The notes below the pieces were generated by a model. That model made no database searches. It saw nothing but the letters and a program-made list of their open reading frames with translations, and was not told where the DNA came from. Of a DNA stretch of 46,923 nucleotides, positions 31,174-43,793 are shown one piece after another. Position numbers and translations under genes: made by a program. This DNA comes from Actinomortierella ambigua (taxonomy: Eukaryota; Mortierellomycota; Mortierellomycetes; Mortierellales; Mortierellaceae). The stretch lies in the NCBI GenBank assembly GCA_016098155.1, contig JAAAJB010000259.1, positions 1-46,923 on the forward strand. Reading direction: 5' to 3'. Position 1 is the first letter of the stretch. Each line of letters begins with the position of its first letter.

Positions 31174-33661
31174 ATGGAGCCACGTGTGAGAGGAGGGCCT
31201 GGACCCAACAATGGACATTCATCGTCCAATGACCCCCGCCAGGGCTACGGCGCATTGGCAGCTCGCCTGTTGCATGCCCCTTCTCCCTTTCCTTCCTTGC
31301 ACCATGCACCATTCGGCCTTGCTCCTGGCTCCACCGACACCGACACCGACTCCGACTCCCATCCCTCCCAGAATATTCTCAGCTTCATGGTAACGAGCAA
31401 ATGCAACGCTGAATACTTCCCTCGATTCGGTGGCCACCCATGACGATATGGGCCTAATGCCCTGTTGTCCTTTTGTTCACAACCAGGACGGCCAGCCAGT
31501 CGTAAACTCTTTCTTCTACACGTTCACCATTACTGATACAGTTTCACTTGTTCGTTCGATTTAATCGGTCTATCATCTTTGTCCTATCATCACTCACCCT
31601 ATTCGACGTTCGCCATGTCGACACAGCCACCACTTGACGACCAAGAGTACTCCACTCCTCCAGAGTCGTGGGACACCACCACAGCAGAGATTTTATCCGA
31701 AACTACCTCGTCACCCCAGCACACCCAAACGATCCGACCAGGTCCATACTCTTCATTTTCAACGGCATCATCCTCGGCAGGAAGAGCCGCACCCGCACAT
31801 GGCAAGATTGGTTTGGACCACCATCAACAGCACCATCAACTTCCGCATCAACGCCATCACACAGACTCCCACAATAACCCGTACCGAGCTCCCTGTGTCA
31901 CCAACAGCAATGCATTCATCCCGCCCAAGGTACCTGGCTATGAATTCAAGTCGGGGTCTCAGGCAGGACACATGGGTCTAATGTTGGGCAAGCGGATATC
32001 GGATGGCGTGGAAATCACAGGCAAGCTACATCTATCCAAAGTGCAGCTACAGCACGAGTATCGCATTCAGACCCGCTTGCAGATCGTCGACAACCAGTAC
32101 GACTATCGGGCGGTCAAGGATATGTGTGACCAAACGCCCGACGCATGTGCGACATCCACACCAATGCAGGAATTAGAGCCACAGGCCGCCGCGGACACAT
32201 CGCCTCCTGCAACAGAGCCAGAACCATCTAGCACATCACAGCAGCATACACGCACATCACCACCCGCTGTCGATGCACAGGGTCAAGGCGGACAGAACAA
32301 GACACAGCCTTCCGAGTCCCCTCTCAGAGCGACCAACCAAACAAGTTGCGGACAGCGGACGCCTAGACTACACAAATACGAGCCAGGTCTGGTTGAGGGC
32401 GAAAAGTTTTTTAACCGGGTCGTTGAAGGCTTTGTCGATCTCGACCAGGAGGATGTCTCTGTGTTGTTGATGCGTCAAGTAGGTTACAACCTATTGTCGC
32501 ACCAACAGGCGCGCTTCAGAGGCCTCGATGACGAGTCACCCGAATTTGCAGTGAACGCACCGTGCTCCTCCGTGTCGCCATTCCCGGACATCTACTCGTT
32601 CCTCGTCTTTTGCCTCAAAGCAGCGGGGCTCTTGGAGGCACTCCAGCGACATAGTCTTGCCCACTTGGCTATTTGTCCAATCTCGCTACACTGGAAGGCT
32701 GGACCCGAAGGAATCCCGACACTACTTCGACCGACAACAGCACCCTTGAACGACTCGCCTGCTTCACAATCCTCGACAACATGGCAGCAGGGTGATGGCT
32801 GGGACCGAGGCGTTCAAGAGGGCAAATGTGTTTATGCACTGTCACGGGAGCAAGCAGCGTTTGACAACCGGCCGTTTGGACCTCATTGGAAAAGAGTCCA
32901 GACAATGAGTAGCCAGTCCGTGCCAATCGCATTTAACCCAAAGGAGGGCGGCTCTGGAGGCCGCAGACTGAGCGCTCCGCCTCTGCGGTATCTCTCAAAG
33001 GAGGCTGTTGATGTGGAGGAGCACATTCGACAGCTCAACGCCACCAAACTCCGGCTATTTGACTTTACCCACTCCAAGATCCTAAGCCATGAGCGGGCAA
33101 GGGCACCTAACAACATTATTGAGTGGCAAGTTCCCGGTTTTATGGAGTATCACTTACAGTTTCTGGCACCCGAACAGACTGGACGCGCTGAGACGTGGAT
33201 GGACCACCGAACGGATATCTACTCGATGGGCGTAACGCTGTTCACCTTGTTGACCATGCAGTTCCCCAACCGTGGTACAGACAGTGTGCAGGTTTTGCAA
33301 GGTGTTCTGTCCCGAGAATTACCACCTCTCTCTGACTTTCGACCGGATATGCCGCCGATGATTGATGCCATCCTACGCAAGATGACCCAGAAGGTAATTG
33401 GATATTGTGAGCGCGTGGAAATGGTGCGCTGTTTTTTTTCTCGCTTTTCATGGGTAATCTTAGATTGGATGATCCCGGTCACCTCCTTCCTTTTCTCACC
33501 TTCTCTTCGCCCCCCCCCACCTCCTTTTTTCCCAACAGCAACCAATCAACCGTTATCAGACAGCTTTTGGATTCAAGCAAGATATTCTGCGTTGTCTCAA
33601 TATGCTGACTCGCACTGGCAAGGTAAGGTCAAGCAGCTTGCGAACATGGATCTGGACACAG

Positions 33662-33692
<31 letters not shown>

Positions 33693-36600
33693 GCTAAAGT
33701 TTGCCCGAGGCTGACGACCGTGGAGGTCATTTTTTTGGTGTCTGTTTGACAATGGTGTGTGTGTTATGTCGGTTAAACCTGTATTATTTAGATTGACGAA
33801 TTCCCGCTCGGCGCGCATGATGTCTCCTACTTATTTGTTTTGCCAAATGGCGTGTTTGGACGGCAAGCAGAGCAGCAAATGATTTCAGCAGCGATTGCAC
33901 AAGCTGCGCTTGCCTATCACCAGTCTCATACGCCCCACAGCGGGGAGCAAGCGTCGACGGAGGACGTGGAGTTGGCGGCCATGCGGGCCACGGCGTCAGC
34001 CAACGATTCGGATCACTATGCATTCGAGGACGACATTGTTTCGTTGCAAACCCAAGGAGCGACCAAGATTCCCTTGTCATCCAAGACTTTGCTAAGGACA
34101 CCAAAATCACTGGACGGCATCAAGCCGGTACATCGTGGGTCGGAGACTGTGGACCCAGTTGTGCGAGTGATTTTTGTCAGTGGGCCAGCAGGCGTGGGAA
34201 AGTATGTTAAAATGTGAACTGTGAGATTTTTTTTTTTGCTCAATTGTGTTACCATGTTGATTAACACGTGCATTGATGATTCGAACACTCTGTTTTCACT
34301 CGTTCTCCTCTTGCCCCCATTTTTTCACAGGACATTACTGATTAGAGGCATGGCAACTGTGGCGAGGCAGTCTGGATTGTTTGCATCGGGTGTCTGTGAA
34401 GCCGGGTGCGCAACGCCATACTCTGCGATTCTGTCATGTATCCAGAATGTACTGCAACAGTTGTTGACACAGCACACGAACGCGCTTGCTTCGCTGGTGA
34501 TTGCGATCCGAACAGCGTTTGAGCCTGACTCTGGAATTGGGATCATTTGCGACTTGGTGCCAGAGCTCAAGTATTTCTTCAATGGCTCAGAGATGCCAGA
34601 GAGCAAGGATGTGTCGCAGACCCATTCGGTGGCGCGGTTCCACGGGTTGATTTTGAGATTGATCCGAGTCATTTCGACGCACTTCTTCATGACGTGGCTC
34701 ATCGACGATATCCACTACGCCGACAGCAACTCCATTGCGCTCCTGTCGACACTCGTTAATGTCAATAAGCGGCTACCAATCATTTTGATCTTGACCCACC
34801 GAGACACTGTGGAAAGCTTGATGAAGGTCAAGCAGATCCTGCGTGGTAACCATGGTATGAGTGCTAGCGGCAGTGGTGGTGGCGCGAGTGGATACAATCG
34901 TTCGGCATCTGGAGAATCGGCCTGCGAAGGGTTGTCTGCAGGCAAAGGTCTTGTTGATCCACTGGTGGAAGAATACCTGACTGCCCACGACCAATGCGGG
35001 GTCCCGACGGCGGGGGGAGCAAGCAACACCATGGGTAGAACGGTGCGGAATGGTGGTGGTAGTGGTAGTGGTTGTTCTCCGCCCGCGACAGTTCGTGGCG
35101 GCGGTGGGGTGCGATTCCTGAGACTACAGAATCCGCAGATGGAGACAGTACAAGAGTTTTTGGCATGTTTACTCCACCGCGACGCCGAAGAGGTATTGCC
35201 GCTGGCGCGTGTCTTGCATCAAAAGAGCTGGCTGGCGATCCGGGAGCTGGTTCTGCAGCTATATCGTAAAGAGATTATCTTTTACGACTGCCATATTCGT
35301 CGGTGGGACTGGGAACCAGAGGAGGACCGCCTGGCAGAGACGATTCGACGACTGACGGGCGAGGAGTATGCATTCATTGAGAAGCGGTTCCAAAAGCTGG
35401 ATTGCGACACGAAGAAGATCCTTGTCTGCGCATCCATCTGTGGGCCGATGGTGACCATTGACGAGCTCCAACAGCTGGTGAAGGCATCATACACCTGGAC
35501 AAACTCGGCTGAGGCGAGACAAAAGCTGCAGGAGCCACTTAAGCAGGAGCAACAACCACAACCACAACCACATCAGGAGCAGCAACCGCCGCTACAACCA
35601 GAACCACAACAACAGCCTCCGCAATCAGACTCCGGAGATACCCCTGGGCGCACTCGTTTTGCGGAACAAACTCCGGATCTAACGAATGAAGGCTGCAATG
35701 CCATGGCGGGCCTGCAATCTGCGATCCGCGAGGGCATCCTTGGCTACACGACACAGCCCAACACAGTACGGTTCCATCACAATGTCATGCGGCAAGTGGC
35801 CAAGAACTTGTTGAAGCGTAAAGTGGATGTGCAGCGGCTGCACTACGAACTAGTGCGGATTCTGTTGAAGCGGCAGGGGCAAGAGTACAAGGCTGCTAGT
35901 CATGTTCTGGTAGCGTTACCGCTGATCAAGAAGATTATTGCCAAGCAAGAGGGTACCTATGTGCCTGATGAAGAGGACCTGGCTGATATTCGCATGTATT
36001 ATCCAGAGACGAAGCATCAGCCGGATGACCAGAACCCGGTCCAGTTGGAGCCAGAGCCCATGAACATTCGACATTTACGCAAGATCCTATCGATGGCGGG
36101 CGAAAAGTTTCAAAAGAGCGGCGCGCACGATATGGCCATGGAGTACTGGAACGCCGCGGTGTCGTTGCTCCCGGATACTTGGTGGGACCTGCCTTTGGAT
36201 GATGGATTGCCGCCACACGGCGCAGGCGCGTCCATGGCGATCGACTCTGAGCAACAGTCAAGGGATGGCGATCTCATCATGGAGTCTGTCGATAGTCACC
36301 ACTGCGATCACAGTCACCACGAATGCTACCACCAAGAGGAAGTTGGCATTGCAGCGTCTTCTAGCTGCCCGTACGCGTTGTACAACGAAGCGCTTGAGCT
36401 ACATCTGCGGCGGATAGCGGCGGAGCGGTGGCGCGAGAAATTCAACGATGCGATGATCATTTGTGAGTACATGTTGGGCAAGATTTCGGATCCGATCGAC
36501 CGTGCCAAGATCCACCAGCACCAGATGGAGATTTGGATCTGGGCGTATGGAAAGGTCGACAAGGCGACAGAAACCGCTATTCGGTGCTTGCGAGAATTAG

Positions 36601-39600
36601 GCGTCCGAGATGATATCAATTTCAACCCGACACAGGAGGAGATTCGTGCCATTTATGACGAAGCCAGCGTGGTACTCGGGCAACACCTCAGCGAGCTCCA
36701 GGCTGACCCACCAAGAAAATGTACTGACCCGCGGATTGAGATGATTCTTCAGGTCTTGATGCGATCGACGTAAGTCCTCCTCCTTCTCCACTCCTCATTC
36801 GTCATACCCGGGTTGTATGATCTTTGTCACAATTTGCGGAGTAGTTTTTTCCGCATGTTTTCTTCCTACTCCTTGCAGCATCCAACGCTCACGTCAATGT
36901 CTCTCTGCTATTGATTCATAGGGCAAGCTTGTATTTTCAGAACGTGCCATTCTTGGCTGCAGCAAGTGCTGAAGCCGTTTTGTTAGTGTGCAAGCATGGA
37001 GTGTCCAGCCAAGCAGGCCGTACACTTGCTGTGTTTGCAGTGACACGTACGGCATGGCATGGACAGCTCAGCAACGCTTATGAGATTGGAAGGTAAGAGG
37101 AAATACGAATGAATCAAGGGAGCGCATGAAGGAAGCACCTTTTTTTGTTTAGATGCTGACACATATTCCCCCCCCCATATACACTTTTTTTTTCTCTCTT
37201 TCTTCATTTTGCTCTTGCACAGGATTGCTATTCGAATGTCGCCAGACAATTATCATGTCAAGTTCTTGTTCTACCTTACGGTACAACAGTGGGGCGAGCA
37301 TGTCTCCGACGCGATCAATGGACTGGAAGAGACATTGGCGGCGCCCGACGTGGTGAGCGACCGGCTATTCCACACGGCGGGTGTGATTCACGTGGAGCTG
37401 ATGAAGATCTGGCTTGGACGGATGCACCTGCGGACGTGTATGGCGTCCGCAACGGAGCTGCTGTCAAAGCATGTCGAGTTTGGACCAAAGGCACATGGTA
37501 CGGATGTGATTCAGGGCACGATCCAGCTGCTCAAGTGCCTCAAGGGCTCAACCACCAATATTTCCAACCCGGAAACGATGTTCGATGACGCCGAGTTTAA
37601 CGAGCTCAAGGTGTTTGGCAAGAAAGGCGGTGGCGATAAGATCAACGTGACACACAACAACAGCACGTATGTGATGATCAAGCTCTTTGGCGCGTACATG
37701 TACGGTCATCATGAGTACATTGACGAGCTGTCCGACTCCTGGTATGACGATCCGCTTTCACTCCTCAACTTTGAAGGAGCTTGGTTGTCGCATTCGTTCT
37801 TTGGATATGTGGCGCTAGCACTGGTGAATCTGATCCGGAAGGAGACAGCTGACACGGAGAAGAAAGCCCGGCTGTGGAAGCGTCTGGAGAATTTACGAAA
37901 CAGGATGAAGGCTCGCGCACAGCAATCCGAGGTCAACCACGGAGCGTCGTACAACCTGCTCGAGGCTGAGATTGCCGATCTGAACAAGGATGAAGAGGGC
38001 CATGATCGCCATGCGGATATCTTCAAAGCAATGGCACTCTATGAGAAGGCGATCCACTTGGCGACGATTCACGATTTCCCACTCAACAAATGGACAGCAT
38101 GCGAAGTGGCAGGAGCGGCGTACTTGCGGCTCGGGATGACCACGGCTGGCACGGGATTGTTGCTCAATGCATGCAAGGGTTACCGATCCTGGGGCGCTTA
38201 TGGCAAGGTAGCACTGCTACACCGGATGTACCCAGACGAGTTGATGGCGGCCGACGATATGGATGTCAACCCGGTGCCAGGCGCTGCGCCGCGCAGTCTA
38301 TTTCATCGCCCCTTGGATAGCCACCCTCGTCCGAGCGGTGTGCGTCGAGCAGCATCGACGTCTACGACTCACCACCATCACTACAATCATCCGCACCTGC
38401 AGCACCAACACCCCGTTCCGACGGGAACGTCGTCTTTGACATCTGGACTTCATCCTTCAACAACGCCACCATGGCCTAATTCAGGCAGCCCACTGACCCT
38501 GTATAGCCCGGTCGGTATCTCCACAGAAGCAGTGGCAACAGCAGTGGCGATTGCAGGCAATGCGTTTACACCAAGTCCGTCGTCGTCGTCCAATCACTCT
38601 ATTCCCGGAACGTTCTCATCTCTCTCGTCATCTGGCGCCACGTCGGCGTTGCCAACAACGGCAACGACGCCGACATCGGCGTCGTCAGCCCATGGAAGTG
38701 GTGTCGGCGGAGGAGGAGGAGGAAGCAGTGGAGCTTCGGCAGCGTGCCCAGTTCTTCAGAGCTCGGTGTCATGGCTCGGGGTACCACAATCGCCTGAGCT
38801 GGAGAATGCGGATCTGGACGTGCTGGATTTCTCGTCTGTGATTGAGGCGATGCAGGTGGTTGCGAGCGAAATTGATCTGGACTTGTTGTTGGTCAAGTCT
38901 CTGGGGGTGCTGAACCAGAGTGTTGGTGCCCGGCGGTGTTATGTGATTGTGGCCAAGGAGAACGATTTTGTATTGGCAGCGTCGTCTCAAGGCGACCGTG
39001 GTCAGTGCGAGGCCGTGAACCCACCGGTGGCGGTGAACAAGTGTGGGTACTTGTTCCACAGCGTGATCAACTATGTGATCAATACATCGACACCGTGCTT
39101 GCTGGCGAATGCGGGAGATGACCCAAGGTTCAGCGCGGATGAGTACCTGAAGCAGCATACGGATCTACGGACGGTACTTTGTGCCCCGATTCTGCACAAG
39201 GCGGCGATGGTCGGGGTGCTGTACATGGAGGATTTCCCGGAGCGCGCTTTTGCGAACAAGCGGATGTTGGTGATGAATCTTTTGGTGCAGCAATTGGGCA
39301 TCTCGATCACGAACGCGCTGTTGTACCAGTCCGTTTTGCAGTCGGAGACCAAGTTGAACGGACTGCTGGAGAACCTACCGTGCGGCATTGCTCTTTGGGA
39401 TGCGACGGCGACACAATGTCAGTACATCAATTCGAGCTGGAAGGACATGACGGGCTTTTCACTGGAACAGATCCTGGAGAGCAACTGGACGATTCTCACC
39501 CACCCCGATGAAATCGTTGTCTATGCGGAGCACTGGAAACAGCGGGTGGAGGCCGGCGTGGCGTGCCACTGGGAGAGTCGGTACCGATTGGCGGACGGAT

Positions 39601-42600
39601 CATTCCGGTGGGGGATTGTGCGGATGTTACCTATCTACTCACCCTCGGACCCGAGCAAGCTGTTGCAGTGGCTGACGGTGACGGTGGATATCGATGACCA
39701 ACGACGAGCCGTGCAGCTCAAGTCCAACTTCTTGGCAAACATGTCGCATGAGCTGCGGACACCGTTTTCGGGCATTCTGGGCATGTTGTCGTTGTTGCGG
39801 GATTCGAGCGGGCTTTCGCAGGAACAATTTGAGTTTGTGGATATGGCGAAGGCTTCGTGCGAGATGCTGATCCGGATCGTCGACGATCTGCTCAACTTTA
39901 GCAAGCTCGAGGCAGACAAGGTCACGCTTGAGTACATTCCTCTCTGCTTCGAGGAGATTACTGGAGGTATGTTGTGGGCAGATGGTTTAAAAAGTCCTGT
40001 GATCCATTTTCTGACGTAGAGAGATGCGGTACTAACCATCGTCAATGTCTTATTATCTCTCATTTTCTTTCAGATGTCTGCGACTTGTTGGTTCCCTTGG
40101 CATCACGGAAGGGGCTGGAGTTGATTATCTTGCCGGACCACACAATCCCGTTGGTCCTGATCGGTGACCCAGACCGGGTGAAGCAGATCCTGATGAACCT
40201 CATTGGCAACGCGATCAAATTTTCAACGTCAGGCAATGTCACGATTGAGTTTTGGCACGAGAGAAATGGAAGAAGCTCAAAGGAGACGCATGTTTCAACC
40301 CAATGCAAGGCCTTACCGGCATGCAGCAACAGCGTTGATACGCCGTCAGCAACATACTCTCCTGCAGCAGCGTGTGGCAACACCACAGCGGCGGCAAAGT
40401 CCACCATCTCAACATCGACATCGACGTCGCTGGCCGTTGGAGGCACGACAACAACAACGAGCAGCAACGTGGTCGCCATGGACGGCATCAACCCTGGCGA
40501 GACGCTGGTCAACACTAGGACTGACTACCGCCCAGCTTGCCGCAAATCGGCAAAGCGACCACAGCATGGACCGAACGGCGAGCCATTGGGCGACGAAGTG
40601 ATCCTGCACTGTTCTGTACGGGACCAAGGAATCGGATTGAGTGCGGCGGAGCAAAAGATGTTGTTTGTCTCGTTCCAACAAACGGACAATGGCACGACGC
40701 GCAAGTATGGCGGTACGGGACTCGGGCTGTCGATCTGTGCGCAGCTGATCGCCCACATGGATGGAGTCATCACGGTCAACTCGGTCAAGGGCCACGGCTC
40801 GACGTTTACGTTTTCGATCAAGCTGCGAACGATGGTCAAGCATGAGCAACTGGCGAACCCAACGGAGAGCGCGCGGCTACTGGAGTGTGAAAAGGCGATT
40901 GAGATCCGACATGCGGCCTTGCAAGGGTCTCGAGTGATGATCCTGTCGCCGAATAAGGATCTGTGCATGCAGATTGTACGCACACTTGATCGCCAGGTCG
41001 TCGTCGGCTTTGACTCGGTCGCGGCCGCCGTCCAGGCGAACGCGCTTGGGGTGCTTTCTCATTCGTCTTCGTCGTTGCCGATGTCCAAGGAGGACGTCGA
41101 GATGCAGGACGAGGAGCGATCGCCTTTTGGGATGGCCGACATTGAGCCGTTTGACTTTATCCTGGTAGACCATATGCTGGATTCGGCAGAACTGGATATG
41201 TTGTATCCACATCCGACGGTGGCGTACATCCTGTTGCTGGCCCCGACAACGGAGCAGCTGCGGTGGATCTTGCCCCCGGCGGAGAAGCGAGCATCGGAGG
41301 ATGAAGATGAGGATGATTCGAGCCAGATTGATATTGGAGGACGTGGTCGGCTGCAGGCCGGGTATCACCCAGGAAATCATGCCTTGGGTAGTGGACTTCC
41401 CTTGACAGCGCCGACGACGACGACGACGACATCGACCTCATCGGCGTCGTCACCAAGTCTCGGACCACCGTTGCATGATTTCCAGATCCCGACGGAGAAG
41501 GTGCGGCCGTTTGATGATGTCAGCACTGGTGCTGTCAAGCGGGCGTCGGGATACCCACCTAGCTTGCTAGGCCTTCCTCAACTGTCCATGGCAGGCACTG
41601 GTACCGGCAGTGGAGGTGATGGTGCTGGCAGTGACGGTGGCTTTACAGATGGCGCTGGAGACGACAACATGTCACCCTTCGCGATCGGTTCGTCGAGTGG
41701 TGGAGGACCAGTTGGTGGCAGTCGTGCGAGCCGAGGATCCTTCTCGTCGTCATCATGCGCTGGTTCAGAGAATGGCGAGGTGCACTTGGCCAAACTGTCA
41801 ATCCCAGCCTATTCTCAGACGCGGCCGGGCTGTGGCGTGATGGCCACCAATAGCACTCATTCGCAGCTGTTTAAGCGACGCAAGAGATCTGTCGGGAATG
41901 TATCGCCCCTCCCTCCTACAGCTGGCGGAGGAGGTGGTGGTGGTGGATCTGGAGGTGGTAACGGTAGCAGCAATATCAACACTGGTGAGGCACCAATGGC
42001 CAGCGGCAACAATGGCCGTAACAGCATCAACCACCACCAGGGTAATGGTGGGGGTATGTCGTCGACGACCGATACCCCCTATCAAGTGTGCCGGTTGATC
42101 AAACCCGTGCGCCGCCTAAAGTTGTTGCAGATCCTGTACAATGCCTTGATGCACAGCCGTGGTGAGACAATGATCGGACTCGATGGACGACCTCTCTATG
42201 TCAGTGGCAATCGTACCCAGAGTCATGCCCGATGTGGTAGCAGTATCAGCGGCAGTGGCCATGGATCGAGAGCGACAAGTGTCAGCAGCGAGCGTAGCAG
42301 CCCGATGCCAACGTTGGAGGTGTCTCGTCGTCCTGGTTCTACTTGTTCTTCGCCATCTTCTTCATCGACAACAGCGGCAGCAGCAGCAGCAGGCACGACT
42401 GCATCATTCCACCCAGATATCCCGTTGTCGTCGTCGTACAGTGCCAGAGCAAGATCGCCTTCGGTCGCAGTGCCGCAAAAGCGAGGGCGCGAGCACGGCA
42501 CAGGAGATGGTGGAGCAGGAGGCGACGAGGATCATCAGGCGGCACCATTAATGTCGTCGTCAACCTCTTTGTCGAGTGGTGGCGAACGCCAGAGCCTTGC

Positions 42601-43605
42601 AGCGCCGGCGGGGCATCCAGCTTTGGTTCGGAGAGAGTCGCCAGTGCCACCGGCAGTCAAGCGCCGTCGTCCGCGGCCCAAGGTGGGTACTGCTGGTACT
42701 GGAGGAGGAGAAGGTGTAGGCAATGACAGTAGTACCAGTAACCGTGACCATGTTACGGCGTCGAAGCGTACGAGGAATGATGTGACCCTGTTGGAAGTCT
42801 TGACGGAGGAAGAAAAGGCACGATGCCGAGGCAAGAACGTGTTGGTTGCCGAGGATGACTTTGTGTCGCAAAAGATTCTTGAGAAGTAAGTTTGAGAAGA
42901 ATAGCCTCTGTGATCTCTGTGTATCATTTGGGATTGTATGTATGTGATTGTCGTTTCTGCTATCTAACTTTTTTGCCTTTATTTGATTGCAACAAACAAC
43001 ATAGACAACTGTCTAAACTGGGCATGAATGTCATGATCACGAACAATGGACATGAGGCGATCCAACAGTGGCTATCTGCAGAGCGTGGATACTATACTAT
43101 TGCCATCTTTGACCATGTAAGAGAAACTGCGTGATGTTGTGGCAGCGAAGTTCGATGGTGTACACGTACATGTTGAAGAAAGCCTTCTTGTCATGTTCTC
43201 ACATCTATTTGCACGGAATCTTTTTTTTTTGTCATCAAACTAGCATATGCCAATCATGGACGGCCTGGCGGCGACCAAGAAGCTTCGTGAGTTGGAGCAT
43301 ACTTTGACACAAGAGATGGCTGCAGGAAAGCCGTCGAGTTATGTACGCATGCCGATTGTTGGGCTGAGTGCCGATGTACAGTCGAGCACGAAGGAGGTAG
43401 GTTGTCTAACGACAGCGCAAGATCCGAAAAAAAAAGACAGAGGGTGTGAGGAAGATGTTTTCGTAGAACTCAATCTTACTAATGTCGGTTCTTTCTCTTC
43501 TCGTTAATGCAATAGGCATGTATAAAGGCAGGAATGGACGAATACTTGACCAAGCCTTTACTGACCAAGGGTCTGGCGATGCTCATCCAGAAGTACTGTT
43601 GTTAA
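31174..43605 (+). CDS. Giant hybrid histidine kinase (Mak/Chk type: kinase-like, ATPase, GAF, PAS, HisKA, HATPase, REC)
   Basis: Predicted cytosolic phosphorelay sensor of the fungal group with an N-terminal kinase-like domain (S. pombe Mak2/Mak3-type). Twelve exons in phase give about 3670 aa: 31174-31389, 31487-31501, 31627-33393, 33539-33622, 33792-34201, 34331-36769, 36922-37092, 37223-39966, 40074-42885, 43005-43116, 43244-43396 and 43516-43605. Domains, by approximate residue: kinase-like 180-666 (LRLFDFTHSKI, TDIYSMGVTLFTLL); P-loop ATPase from 820 (SGPAGVGKT, Walker B WLIDDIHYAD) plus a helical region to 1950; GAF 2240-2400; PAS/PAC 2410-2527; HisKA with phospho-His in NMSHELRTPFSG; HATPase with NLIGNAIKF, RDQGIGL and GGTGLGLSI; a degenerate receiver about 2900-3310; a C-terminal receiver with ED, FDHHMPIMDG and LTKPL. 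The 15-base exon 2 and the exact start are least certain; a start at 31615 is the alternative. Confidence 0.9.
33667..33692 (+). repeat. T26 homopolymer in a histidine-kinase intron
   Basis: Twenty-six consecutive T within intron 33623-33791, on the sense strand. It is far longer than a normal polypyrimidine tract and lies about 100 bases from the acceptor at 33791. Length variation is expected. Confidence 0.95.
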
Positions 43606-43793
43606 GAAGTGGGATTTATTGGATTGGAAGAAGGGGAGCTTTTTTTATTTGTACCATAGTATACTAGTATTTTTATATATGAAAAGACATGGAAAAGGTC
43701 AACTCCACGCATGTTCTACTAGAGAAGGGTCTTGATGCAGGTTCTTGTTTGCAAAGGACCTTTGTCTCAACCGCGGTAACTTGGGACTTTTAG
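43606..43793 (+). other. 3' flank of the histidine kinase
   Basis: About 190 bases after the kinase stop. It is AT-rich near 43660-43685 and contains an ATG at 43690 that opens a short frame (MEKVNSTHVLLEKGLDAG) ending at the stop just before the RING-like segment. No convincing splice connection was found. Confidence 0.35.
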
